From CAG-390 sp045541375 (lineage in GTDB: Bacteria > Bacillota > Clostridia > Oscillospirales > CAG-272), in contig JAZQJB010000089.1 in assembly GCA_045541375.1 (NCBI GenBank), positions 1-13,054 on the forward strand: a stretch of 13,054 bases of DNA, read 5' to 3'. A model generated the notes under the pieces. The model searched no databases, had not been told where the DNA came from, and saw nothing but the letters and a program-made list of their open reading frames with translations. Both the position numbers and the translations under genes were made by a program. This document shows positions 1 to 6,122 of the stretch, one piece after another; positions within the stretch are counted from its first letter, which is position 1; every line of letters starts with the position of its first letter.

Positions 1-89
1 TGGTGCCGGTGACCGGATTTGAACCGGTACGATACTTTCGTATCAGCGGATTTTAAGTCCGCGGCGTCTGCCTGTTCCGCCACACCGGC
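1..89 (-). tRNA. tRNA-Leu (anticodon UAA)
   Basis: Read on the minus strand this is a class II tRNA: the 7-bp acceptor stem GCCGGTG/CACCGGC (83-89 with 5-11) is fully paired, the anticodon stem GCGGA/TCCGC encloses a loop with TAA, and a long variable arm (GATACGAAAGTATC-like) marks it as Leu. The T arm carries GGTTCAAATCC. The discriminator A is at position 4, and the 3' CCA is encoded at 1-3, at the very edge of the window. It decodes UUA, and also UUG if the wobble base is modified. It has its own divergent promoter at 118-146. Confidence 0.96.
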
Positions 90-117
90 TAAAACAGTAC
101 ACTCATAGTGCCTATAT

Positions 118-146
118 ATTATAACATACTAAAATCATTATGTCAA
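118..146 (-). promoter_or_regulatory. Promoter of tRNA-Leu
   Basis: On the minus strand there is a perfect TTGACA (146-141), a 17-nt spacer and a perfect TATAAT (123-118). The predicted start of transcription is about 20 nt upstream of the mature tRNA 5' end. Confidence 0.85.
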
Positions 147-195
147 TACCTTTTTGCAATTTTCTTTCAAATTCTTTCGACATTCCTCGGCTTGA

Positions 196-224
196 TTGAC
201 AAAATCACTACAATATGATATAAT
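196..224 (+). promoter_or_regulatory. Promoter of the 5'-nucleotidase lipoprotein
   Basis: TTGACA (196-201), 17-nt spacer, TATAAT (219-224). Transcription should start near 231, which leaves a leader of only about 20 nt before the TTG start at 253. The promoter is divergent from the tRNA-Leu promoter. Confidence 0.85.
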
Positions 225-252
225 AACGTATATTTAACACGGAGGACCGGAT

Positions 253-1734
253 TTGAAAAATCGAATTTTTGCCTTACTTCTGGCATTCATAATATTATTC
301 ACCGTATCCTGCGCCGAGGCGCAAATTCCGGGCGAGGTTACGGAAAACAGTTGTTTTGCTCCCGAACACGTTGACACGAACAACGACGGGCTTTGCGACT
401 TTTGTATGCTCGCGCTGACCGTCACGGTCGATCTTTACGCGATAAACGACCTTCACGGCAAGCTGCTTGACGGCGATTCGCAGCCGGGTGCGGACGAGCT
501 GACTTCCTTTCTTAAATCCGCTCGCGAGGGCGACGACCACGCGATCTTTCTTTCCTCGGGCGATATGTGGCAGGGCACTTCGGAATCAAATCTGACGCGC
601 GGAAAGATCGTTACCGATTGGATGAACTCGCTCGGATTCGTTTCAATGACGCTCGGCAACCACGAATTTGACTGGGGCGAGGAATACATCGAGGAAAACC
701 TCGCTCTTGCCGACTTCCCATTCCTTGCGATCAACATTTACGACCGCGCGACCGACACGCTTGTTGATTACTGCACTTCCTCCGTCACCGTCGAGTGCGG
801 TGCGGCTACCATTGGTATTATAGGCGCGATCGGGGACTGTTATTCATCGATTGCGGGCGACAAGGTGGAAAACATTTATTTCAAAACGGGCGACGAGCTG
901 AACGCGCTGATCTCTGCAGAAAGTGAGCGTCTGCGCTCCGGCGGCGCGGATTTCATAGTCCTCTCTCTCCATGACAGCGGCGCGGACATTGAGCTTTCAA
1001 AGGAGCACGTCGATCTCGTTTTCGAGGGTCACACTCACAAAAGCTACGTCCGCCCCGACAAGCACGGAGTTTACCACCTTCAGGGCGGCGGAGACAATGA
1101 CGGCATCACGCACGTTGAGGCGGTAATCAACGTTGCGGGCGGCGAAAGCTACGTGAAAACCGCCGAGTACATTTCGTCCGACAAATACGACGACTCCCCC
1201 TCCGATCCCATCGTCGACGAGCTTATGAAGAAATACGCCTCCGACGTTGCAAAGGCGGACGAGGTTTTGGGCAAGAATTCCGCTCTCAGGGGCGGCGACT
1301 GGCTTCGTGCGCTCGTGGCAAGGCTTTATTTTGAAAAAGGCTTTGAGGAATGGGGCAGAAAATACGACATCGTGCTTGGCGGCGGCTATCTTTCGGTCCG
1401 CGCTCCCTATAATCTCTCGATCGGCGAGGTCAAATACTCGGACTTGCAGTCTATCTTCCCCTTTGACAACACCCTCGACCTTTGCTCGGTCAAGGGAAAG
1501 GATCTCAAAACGAAATTCATCAACACCTCGAACTCGAATTACTTCGTTTATTACGGCGACTACGGGCAGTCTGTGCGCTTCAGCATCGACGATAACGCCA
1601 CCTATTACATCATCGTCGATTCCTATACCTCGTCCTACGCACCCAACCGCCTGACCGTCATCGACTCGCTCGGCGAAGGAATTTACGCCCGCGATCTGCT
1701 TGCAGAGTACATAAAAAGCGGCGGTTTGAATTAA
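253..1734 (+). CDS. Secreted lipoprotein, 5'-nucleotidase/metallophosphoesterase family
   Basis: Predicted 493-aa exported phosphoesterase that hydrolyses nucleotides or related phosphate esters outside the membrane. The start is TTG at 253, placed by GGAGGA at 241-246. A lipoprotein signal peptide runs to Cys20 (FTVSC, a loose lipobox). Next comes a short segment with a DxNxDGxxD calcium-loop-like pattern (D41, N43, D45, D49) and a CxxC (C48, C51). The metallophosphatase core follows in family order: NDLHG (D66, H68), GDMWQG (D104), GNHEFDWG (N136, H137), a His at 240 and GHTH (H260, H262), so all metal and catalytic positions are present. The C-terminal 5'-nucleotidase domain shows the substrate-binding GGG (376-378) and PFDN (403-406). 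Length fits the family. The actual substrate (AMP, UDP-sugar, cyclic nucleotide) cannot be told. There is no terminator after it, so transcripts may run into the next lipoprotein gene. Confidence 0.9.
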   Translation: MKNRIFALLLAFIILFTVSCAEAQIPGEVTENSCFAPEHVDTNNDGLCDFCMLALTVTVDLYAINDLHGKLLDGDSQPGADELTSFLKSAREGDDHAIFLSSGDMWQGTSESNLTRGKIVTDWMNSLGFVSMTLGNHEFDWGEEYIEENLALADFPFLAINIYDRATDTLVDYCTSSVTVECGAATIGIIGAIGDCYSSIAGDKVENIYFKTGDELNALISAESERLRSGGADFIVLSLHDSGADIELSKEHVDLVFEGHTHKSYVRPDKHGVYHLQGGGDNDGITHVEAVINVAGGESYVKTAEYISSDKYDDSPSDPIVDELMKKYASDVAKADEVLGKNSALRGGDWLRALVARLYFEKGFEEWGRKYDIVLGGGYLSVRAPYNLSIGEVKYSDLQSIFPFDNTLDLCSVKGKDLKTKFINTSNSNYFVYYGDYGQSVRFSIDDNATYYIIVDSYTSSYAPNRLTVIDSLGEGIYARDLLAEYIKSGGLN

Positions 1735-1748
1735 AATCCTAAATTTGC

Positions 1749-1777
1749 TTGACAAAGCACAAATAATATGTTATAAT
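1749..1777 (+). promoter_or_regulatory. Promoter of the PT-linker lipoprotein
   Basis: Perfect TTGACA (1749-1754), 17-nt spacer, perfect TATAAT (1772-1777). It starts 15 nt after the upstream stop codon. The strong promoter fits the high-expression codon choice of the gene it drives. Confidence 0.87.
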
Positions 1778-1816
1778 ATATCGGCAAAAAAATATATTTA
1801 TGGAGGAAATCCCAAA

Positions 1817-2725
1817 ATGAAACGCATTATCGCACTTCTTCTCTGCCTTATCATGGCAGTATGTGCAGTAGCTTGCAACAGCGGCAACACTCCCGCTGAA
1901 ACCACCAAGGCTCCCGAGACTCAGGCTCCCGTTACCGACGCTCCCGAGACCGAGGCTCCTGCAACCGACGCTCCCGAAACCACTGAGGCTCCCGCTCCTG
2001 AGACCACCGCAGCTCCCGAGACCACCGAGGCAGTTGTTGTAAATCCCATCGAGTTCGCAGACCTCTCCGCATCAGAGCAGGCAGCTATCAAGGCTGTTAT
2101 GCCCGTATCTCTCCCCGACTTCATCCCCTACGAGATCGTTACCCGCGTTATGTCCTTCGACCGCGGCACTGACGACTACGTTGTTCAGGGTAACTCCCAG
2201 GGTAGCGCAAAGTTCGTTGGCGAAGCTGACGGCGCTATCTACGGCACTGCTCTCAAGCTTGCAGCTTGCAGCGACAAGGGCGACAGCCGCACCGAGGTTG
2301 AGGTTCTTCCCCTCGAGGACGTTGTAATCAACGATGCAAAGGGCGTTATGTTCTACGTTGACTTCTCGAACGTTCAGATCAACCCCGACAAGCCCATGTG
2401 TGCTTCCGTAACCATCAACACCAACACCTACCGTGCAAAGGGTCCCAACAACGGTAACGGCGACAAGTCCGCTATCGGTTACTACTACATGGCAGGCACT
2501 TGGGTACAGACTGCAAACGTTAACGCTTGCCGTATGGAGCTTCCTGCAAACTTCGCAGGTTGGGTATACATCCCCGCTACCTCCTTCTATGACGGAACCA
2601 ACAAGTGCGGCCTTGGCGAGACCTTCGGCGACATCTTCGTTATGAACATGCGTTGCTACACCGATGGCTACGTATACTCCGCAGATAACTACATTATCTT
2701 CGACGAGATCGTATTCATTAAGTAA
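1817..2725 (+). CDS. Lipoprotein with Thr/Pro/Glu-rich linker and an unrecognised, probably beta-sandwich domain
   Basis: 302 aa, starting at ATG 1817 behind GGAGG at 1802-1806. A longer reading from 1745 would have no ribosome site and would begin inside the promoter. The signal peptide ends in AVAC, with lipidated Cys20. Residues 23-73 are a linker built of APET/TDAPET-like units that should hold the domain away from the membrane. The remaining 230 residues are rich in Tyr, Asn and Gly, contain four Cys, and end in a GWVYIP...YIIFDEIVFIK pattern reminiscent of galactose-binding-like carbohydrate modules; this fold guess is inference only. Codon use is strongly biased (Lys AAG, Pro CCC, Thr ACC, little GCG), unlike the gene upstream and typical of abundant proteins. 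The gene stands alone between its own promoter and a strong terminator. Function is unknown. Confidence 0.88.
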   Translation: MKRIIALLLCLIMAVCAVACNSGNTPAETTKAPETQAPVTDAPETEAPATDAPETTEAPAPETTAAPETTEAVVVNPIEFADLSASEQAAIKAVMPVSLPDFIPYEIVTRVMSFDRGTDDYVVQGNSQGSAKFVGEADGAIYGTALKLAACSDKGDSRTEVEVLPLEDVVINDAKGVMFYVDFSNVQINPDKPMCASVTINTNTYRAKGPNNGNGDKSAIGYYYMAGTWVQTANVNACRMELPANFAGWVYIPATSFYDGTNKCGLGETFGDIFVMNMRCYTDGYVYSADNYIIFDEIVFIK

Positions 2726-2731
2726 TAGCTT

Positions 2732-2766
2732 AAAACCCTCCGGCTGGATTTCAGCCGGAGGGTTTT
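2732..2766 (+). terminator. Intrinsic terminator after the PT-linker lipoprotein
   Basis: A perfect 15-bp stem (2732-2746 with 2752-2766) around a 5-nt loop has GC pairs in the middle, A4 at the left foot and T4 at the right foot. It begins 6 nt after the stop codon. Confidence 0.93.
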
Positions 2767-2769
2767 GGT

Positions 2770-3035
2770 AAGTGAAAGCTTTTCGCGCGGGCGCGAAGTT
2801 AAGGTCCGCCTGCGGCGGAGATAAGATCGCCTGCGGCGAGTGAAGGTTCGCCGATGGCGAAGATGCGGTAATTTTCCGTCGGGACGGAAAATATTTTTAT
2901 TTGAAATTTGCTTTCGCAAATTTCTTCCTTTACTTCGCCGAAGGCGAATCTTAACTCGCCTTCGGCGATCTTAACTTGCGCGCAAGCGCAATATTAACTC
3001 GGGCTTCGCCCGATCTTCACTCTTATATTTCACTT
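2770..3035. repeat. Array of ten short hairpins forming a branched palindrome (array 1)
   Basis: Ten small inverted repeats follow each other, with stems at 2782/2791, 2805/2814, 2827/2835, 2847/2856, 2871/2883, 2903/2916, 2934/2943, 2956/2964, 2976/2986 and 2999/3008. Stems are 5-10 bp and loops 2-4 nt (TGC, TTC, GAA, GAT). Stem sequences differ from one another. Mostly 7-nt spacers separate them: left half GTTAAGG, GATAAGA, GTGAAGG; right half TCTTAAC, TCTTAAC, TATTAAC. The right-half spacers are reverse complements of the left-half pattern. The outer edges AAGTGAAA (2770-2777) and TTTCACTT (3028-3035) also pair perfectly. The whole can therefore fold as a central stem with side hairpins. 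It lies between a terminator and the serS promoter and contains no credible gene. A similar array lies at 9797-9972. Confidence 0.85.
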
Positions 3036-3050
3036 TTTACCATCGAGGCA

Positions 3051-3079
3051 TTGACTTTCCCCAATTTATATGGTATAAT
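3051..3079 (+). promoter_or_regulatory. Promoter of serS
   Basis: TTGACT (3051-3056), 17-nt spacer, TATAAT (3074-3079). Transcription from about 3086 leaves a leader of about 37 nt. That is too short for a T-box, which controls many Firmicute serS genes. Confidence 0.83.
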
Positions 3080-3122
3080 TTATTATTAATGAATTCAAAA
3101 ACTCAAACGGAGATGAAAAATT

Positions 3123-4412
3123 ATGCTTGATTTAAAGTTTGTCAGAGAAAATCCCGAGATCGTAAAGCAGAATATGCGCAATAAATTCCAGGACCACAAG
3201 CTCGGTCTTGTTGACGAGGTCATCGCGCTTGACGCGGAAAACCGCCGCATCATCAGCGAGGCTAACGATCTTCGCGCCGAAAAGAACCGTCTTTCGAAGC
3301 AGATCGGTATGCTTATGGCGCAGAAGAAGATCGAAGAAGCTAACGAAACTAAGCAGAAAGTTGCGGAGAGCGCAAAGAGACTTGCAGAGCTCGAGGCTCT
3401 TGAGCCCGAATATGAAGAAAAGATCAAGAAGATCATGATGACTATCCCCAACATCATCGATCCCAGCGTTCCGATCGGTAAGGACGACAGCGAAAACGTC
3501 GAGGTAGAACGTTACGGCGAGCCCGTGACCCCCGACTTTGAGGTTCCCTACCACGCCGATATTTTCGAGTCCTTCGATGGCATCGACCTTGACGCTGCTC
3601 GCCGCGTTGCGGGCAACGGCTTCTACTACCTTATGGGCGACATCGCACGCCTCCATTCCGCAGTTATTTCCTACGCGCGCGATTTTATGATCGACCGCGG
3701 TTTCACCTATTGCATTCCTCCCTTCATGATCCGCTCCGATGTTGTTACCGGAGTTATGTCCTTTGCGGAGATGGATGCAATGATGTATAAGATCGAGGGC
3801 GAAGACCTTTACCTTATCGGTACCTCCGAGCACTCCATGATCGGTAAGTTCATCGACACCATCAACCCCGAGGAATCACTTCCCTACACTCTCACCAGCT
3901 ACTCCCCCTGCTTCCGCAAGGAAAAGGGCGCGCACGGCATCGAGGAGAGAGGCGTTTACCGTATCCACCAGTTCGAGAAGCAGGAAATGATTGTTGTCTG
4001 CCGTCCCGAGGAGAGCCCGATGTGGTTCAACAAGCTCTGGCAGAACACCGTTGACCTCTTCCGCTCGCTCGACATTCCCGTTCGTACACTCGAGTGCTGC
4101 TCGGGTGACCTGGCTGACCTCAAGGTCAAGTCGATCGACGTCGAGGCTTGGTCCCCCAGACAGCAGAAGTATTTCGAGGTTGGTTCTTGCTCGAACCTCG
4201 GCGACGCACAGGCACGCCGACTCAAGATCCGCGTAAACTCGAAGGAAAAGGGCAAGTATTTTGCCCACACCCTCAACAACACCGTCGTTGCTCCCCCCAG
4301 AATGCTCATCGCCTTCTGCGAGAACAACCTCTGCGCCGACGGCTCGATCAATATCCCCGTTGCACTCCGTCCTTATATGGGCGGCAAGGAAAAGATTTTC
4401 CCCAAGCACTAA
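3123..4412 (+). CDS. serS: Seryl-tRNA synthetase (divergent bacterial type)
   Basis: 429 aa. Charges tRNA-Ser with serine in the cytosol, a class II aminoacyl-tRNA synthetase working as a dimer. ATG at 3123 follows GGAG at 3109-3112. The N-terminal long coiled-coil arm that grips the tRNA variable arm covers about residues 30-105. The catalytic core shows LIGTSEH (232-237), motif 2 as FRKEKGAHG...GVYRIHQFEKQEM (264-289), and motif 3 as HTLNNTVVAPPRMLIAFCEN (382-401, Arg393). Length is normal. The TSEH and APPR forms differ from the common TAE(V) and GR forms of textbook bacterial enzymes, so this belongs to a variant branch. The gene is monocistronic, with its own promoter and terminator. Codon use is biased as for abundant proteins. 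Confidence 0.95.
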   Translation: MLDLKFVRENPEIVKQNMRNKFQDHKLGLVDEVIALDAENRRIISEANDLRAEKNRLSKQIGMLMAQKKIEEANETKQKVAESAKRLAELEALEPEYEEKIKKIMMTIPNIIDPSVPIGKDDSENVEVERYGEPVTPDFEVPYHADIFESFDGIDLDAARRVAGNGFYYLMGDIARLHSAVISYARDFMIDRGFTYCIPPFMIRSDVVTGVMSFAEMDAMMYKIEGEDLYLIGTSEHSMIGKFIDTINPEESLPYTLTSYSPCFRKEKGAHGIEERGVYRIHQFEKQEMIVVCRPEESPMWFNKLWQNTVDLFRSLDIPVRTLECCSGDLADLKVKSIDVEAWSPRQQKYFEVGSCSNLGDAQARRLKIRVNSKEKGKYFAHTLNNTVVAPPRMLIAFCENNLCADGSINIPVALRPYMGGKEKIFPKH

Positions 4413-4423
4413 AATAAATTAAC

Positions 4424-4456
4424 GGCTGAGCCACATCAAACGGCTCAGCCCTTTTT
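4424..4456 (+). terminator. Intrinsic terminator of serS
   Basis: GGCTGAGCC (4424-4432) pairs perfectly with GGCTCAGCC (4442-4450) across a 9-nt loop, and TTTTT follows at 4452-4456. It starts 12 nt after the serS stop. Confidence 0.92.
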
Positions 4457-4484
4457 ATTAACAACACAAAAGTTTTTGAAGATT

Positions 4485-4621
4485 CTTAAGGAACTTTTTC
4501 CTTAAAAAGTTCCTTAAGCGGAGCGCGAGGCAGAGCCTCGCAATATGCGCTTCGAACCGACTGCGCCCCGCAGGAGGCTCGGAATCAACAGTTCCTCCCC
4601 GCGGGGAGGGGCTGTTGATTC
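4485..4621. repeat. Cluster of intergenic inverted repeats between convergent genes
   Basis: Several hairpins lie back to back: a perfect 15-bp stem CTTAAGGAACTTTTT (4485-4499 with 4504-4518, 4-nt loop); a 7-bp stem GCGAGGC (4525-4531 with 4535-4541); a short CTGCG/CGCAG (4561-4565 with 4569-4573); and a 19-bp stem with two T-G wobbles (4582-4600 with 4603-4621, 2-nt loop). None has a clean T-tract directly after it on either strand, so they are not simple terminators. They resemble intergenic palindromic repeats common in Clostridia genomes (from memory, not checked). No gene is visible here. Confidence 0.75.
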
Positions 4622-4656
4622 ATTATTATCATCATTAAATAAAATTAAATAAAGAA

Positions 4657-4684
4657 GAAGCTTTTCGCCGAGGCGAAAAGCTTC
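4657..4684. terminator. Bidirectional terminator, mainly for the minus-strand lipoprotein
   Basis: GAAGCTTTTCGCC (4657-4669) pairs with its complement at 4672-4684. On the minus strand it lies 10 nt past the lipoprotein stop and is followed by a T-rich run; on the plus strand T-rich sequence also follows (4683-4697). Confidence 0.8.
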
Positions 4685-4694
4685 CTTTTGTTTT

Positions 4695-6044
4695 TTATGG
4701 GGTAATATCTTGCACTTTGATTCGAATGACATTTTCAAATATTTCATTGAAATCATACTCTCTGGGTCTATACCTGAACGGCTCATCATTCTTGAAACTG
4801 AAAACGACCTCTTGGGACCTACCGATTATTAACCCGTCCGCACGGACCGCTTCAACGAAACTGTAATTCTCTCCATCATACTTTATTACAACTTCGGTTC
4901 CGTTATCAAGCGTCAGAATAAGCAGATTGCCCTTCGTCTTGTATGTTCCGGAATAATGCTCCTCAACGTAGGATTGAGCTTTTGTCACCACCGTTATGTC
5001 AACCCTGTTGTTCCATCTGTCAAAATCGATATCGACCGTCTTTCTTGGGGTTGCGACCATTCCGTTTCCGGTCGCGTAAGACAAATGAACCGCAGCCTTC
5101 GGGCGTAAAGTTTCAAGCTCGGAAGTCGGGAAGACCTGGCTGAATTTATTATTTTCAGTATAAAAAACATACGACTCGAACGAAGGCGTATAAGCATTAT
5201 ACTTACTGCTACCGATCAGACGTGTGTAAGACTGACCGTCGTTTATGAGAAGGCAGTTTTCAAACGCCGATTCGTAGGAAGCATAATCCTCGCAGGTTCC
5301 GTTGTCGAGCAGTATTCCGTACATATGCTCGTTATAGGCAGAATGCCCGTTAACAGCACAATAGCACAGAGTGCCGGTGTCGAGTATACGAAGTCTTTCA
5401 CCGATCATCATTTCGATCTGAGTGATCATTTTGTTGTATGCGTAGAATGCGGATTCATAAGTATCGTACTCAGAAAAATCACCGTGATAGGTGGCAATGG
5501 TCATAAATTCATAGTCATGGTCGCCGCTACATTTTTCATATTCGTTTCTCATATTTAAAAATGCGAGTTGTGAACTGACCAACGATGCTTTTTCTGCAGA
5601 ATCAGAGCTTTTGTCGCTGTGATAAAGCATTCTGGTAACGTCCTGAGTATGTTCCGCGAAATCGGTCATAACTACCTGATCATACTCAAGATAGATCCTG
5701 ACGGTGTCGTTGATGATAAAAATGATCTCCTCGTAGGTCAGCGAGGTACGCTTTCCCTCCTTTCGCATCTGCAGCGATGCATCTATCTGCTCCTTGGTGA
5801 AAAGATGGAATATCTTCTCGCCGTTCGTGCCGACCTCTTCCTCGCCGTAAGCCGCAAATTTCTTCTGCATTTCCGACTGTGCCGTGGGAGTTTCCTCAAT
5901 GACGCTCGGTACGCTCATTTCATCATTGTCATACCGTTGAGTTTCCTCCGGCGGTTCGCCGATAAGGTACATACATCCGCAAAGGGCAAGCGCCGCCGCG
6001 AGTACGAGCGAAGCGGCAATAATTATTATTTTCGTGTTTTTCAT
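4695..6044 (-). CDS. Lipoprotein of unknown function in a two-component system locus
   Basis: 449 aa from ATG at 6044, chosen because AAGGAGAG (6060-6053) is correctly spaced from it; the in-frame GTG 9 nt earlier would sit almost on the ribosome site. The signal peptide has hydrophobic residues 6-21 and lipobox LCGC, giving Cys24, so the protein is anchored on the outer face of the membrane. A Glu/Pro/Thr-rich stretch (about 28-60) follows, then a mixed helical region (about 85-290) with GTCEDYASYESAF near the middle, then a beta-rich C-terminus with GTYKTKGNLLILTLDNGTEV that looks like a small beta-barrel or lipocalin-like unit (inference). I do not recognise the family. It is the third gene after the response regulator and histidine kinase on the same strand, has its own promoter under three regulator-like 11-bp boxes, and ends at the terminator at 4657-4684. 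It is probably an envelope output or a signal partner of the kinase. Confidence 0.88.
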   Translation of the reverse strand: MKNTKIIIIAASLVLAAALALCGCMYLIGEPPEETQRYDNDEMSVPSVIEETPTAQSEMQKKFAAYGEEEVGTNGEKIFHLFTKEQIDASLQMRKEGKRTSLTYEEIIFIINDTVRIYLEYDQVVMTDFAEHTQDVTRMLYHSDKSSDSAEKASLVSSQLAFLNMRNEYEKCSGDHDYEFMTIATYHGDFSEYDTYESAFYAYNKMITQIEMMIGERLRILDTGTLCYCAVNGHSAYNEHMYGILLDNGTCEDYASYESAFENCLLINDGQSYTRLIGSSKYNAYTPSFESYVFYTENNKFSQVFPTSELETLRPKAAVHLSYATGNGMVATPRKTVDIDFDRWNNRVDITVVTKAQSYVEEHYSGTYKTKGNLLILTLDNGTEVVIKYDGENYSFVEAVRADGLIIGRSQEVVFSFKNDEPFRYRPREYDFNEIFENVIRIKVQDITP

Positions 6045-6071
6045 TTGCTGCACTCTCCTTTCTGTGCCCTA

Positions 6072-6122
6072 ATTATACATCGGCTTTTTCATCAACTTAT
6101 CTTCAACTTGTCATCAAGTTGT
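6072..6122 (-). promoter_or_regulatory. Activator-type promoter and triple 11-bp operator of the lipoprotein gene
   Basis: On the minus strand, three contiguous 11-mers run ACAACTTGATG (6122-6112), ACAAGTTGAAG (6111-6101) and ATAAGTTGATG (6100-6090), one helical turn apart as in PhoB/OmpR boxes. A TATAAT (6077-6072) follows after 12 nt. The -35 position is occupied by the last box and does not match TTGACA. The first box overlaps the kinase stop codon. The same box, at the same 12-nt distance from TATAAT, precedes the response regulator gene. Confidence 0.72.

Noticed and set aside
997..1755. Long minus-strand open frame (252 aa) opposite the nucleotidase
   Set aside because: It is antisense to a gene with complete family motifs, has no recognisable protein features and no ribosome site; GC-rich third positions keep the frame open.
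2689..2919. Minus-strand open frame of 76 aa rich in Arg
   Set aside because: It lies across the lipoprotein end, its terminator and the hairpin array, and the Arg-rich peptide is an artefact of the GC-rich stems. No ribosome site.
2770..3035. CRISPR-like array
   Set aside because: There is no repeated direct repeat of 23-40 nt; the repeated units are 7-nt spacers and each hairpin differs, and no cas gene is present.
3080..3122. T-box leader before serS
   Set aside because: The leader is about 37 nt and lacks the T-box sequence and the specifier stem; the hairpin array lies upstream of the promoter.
3132..3833. Minus-strand open frames opposite serS
   Set aside because: Shadow frames of a confidently identified gene.
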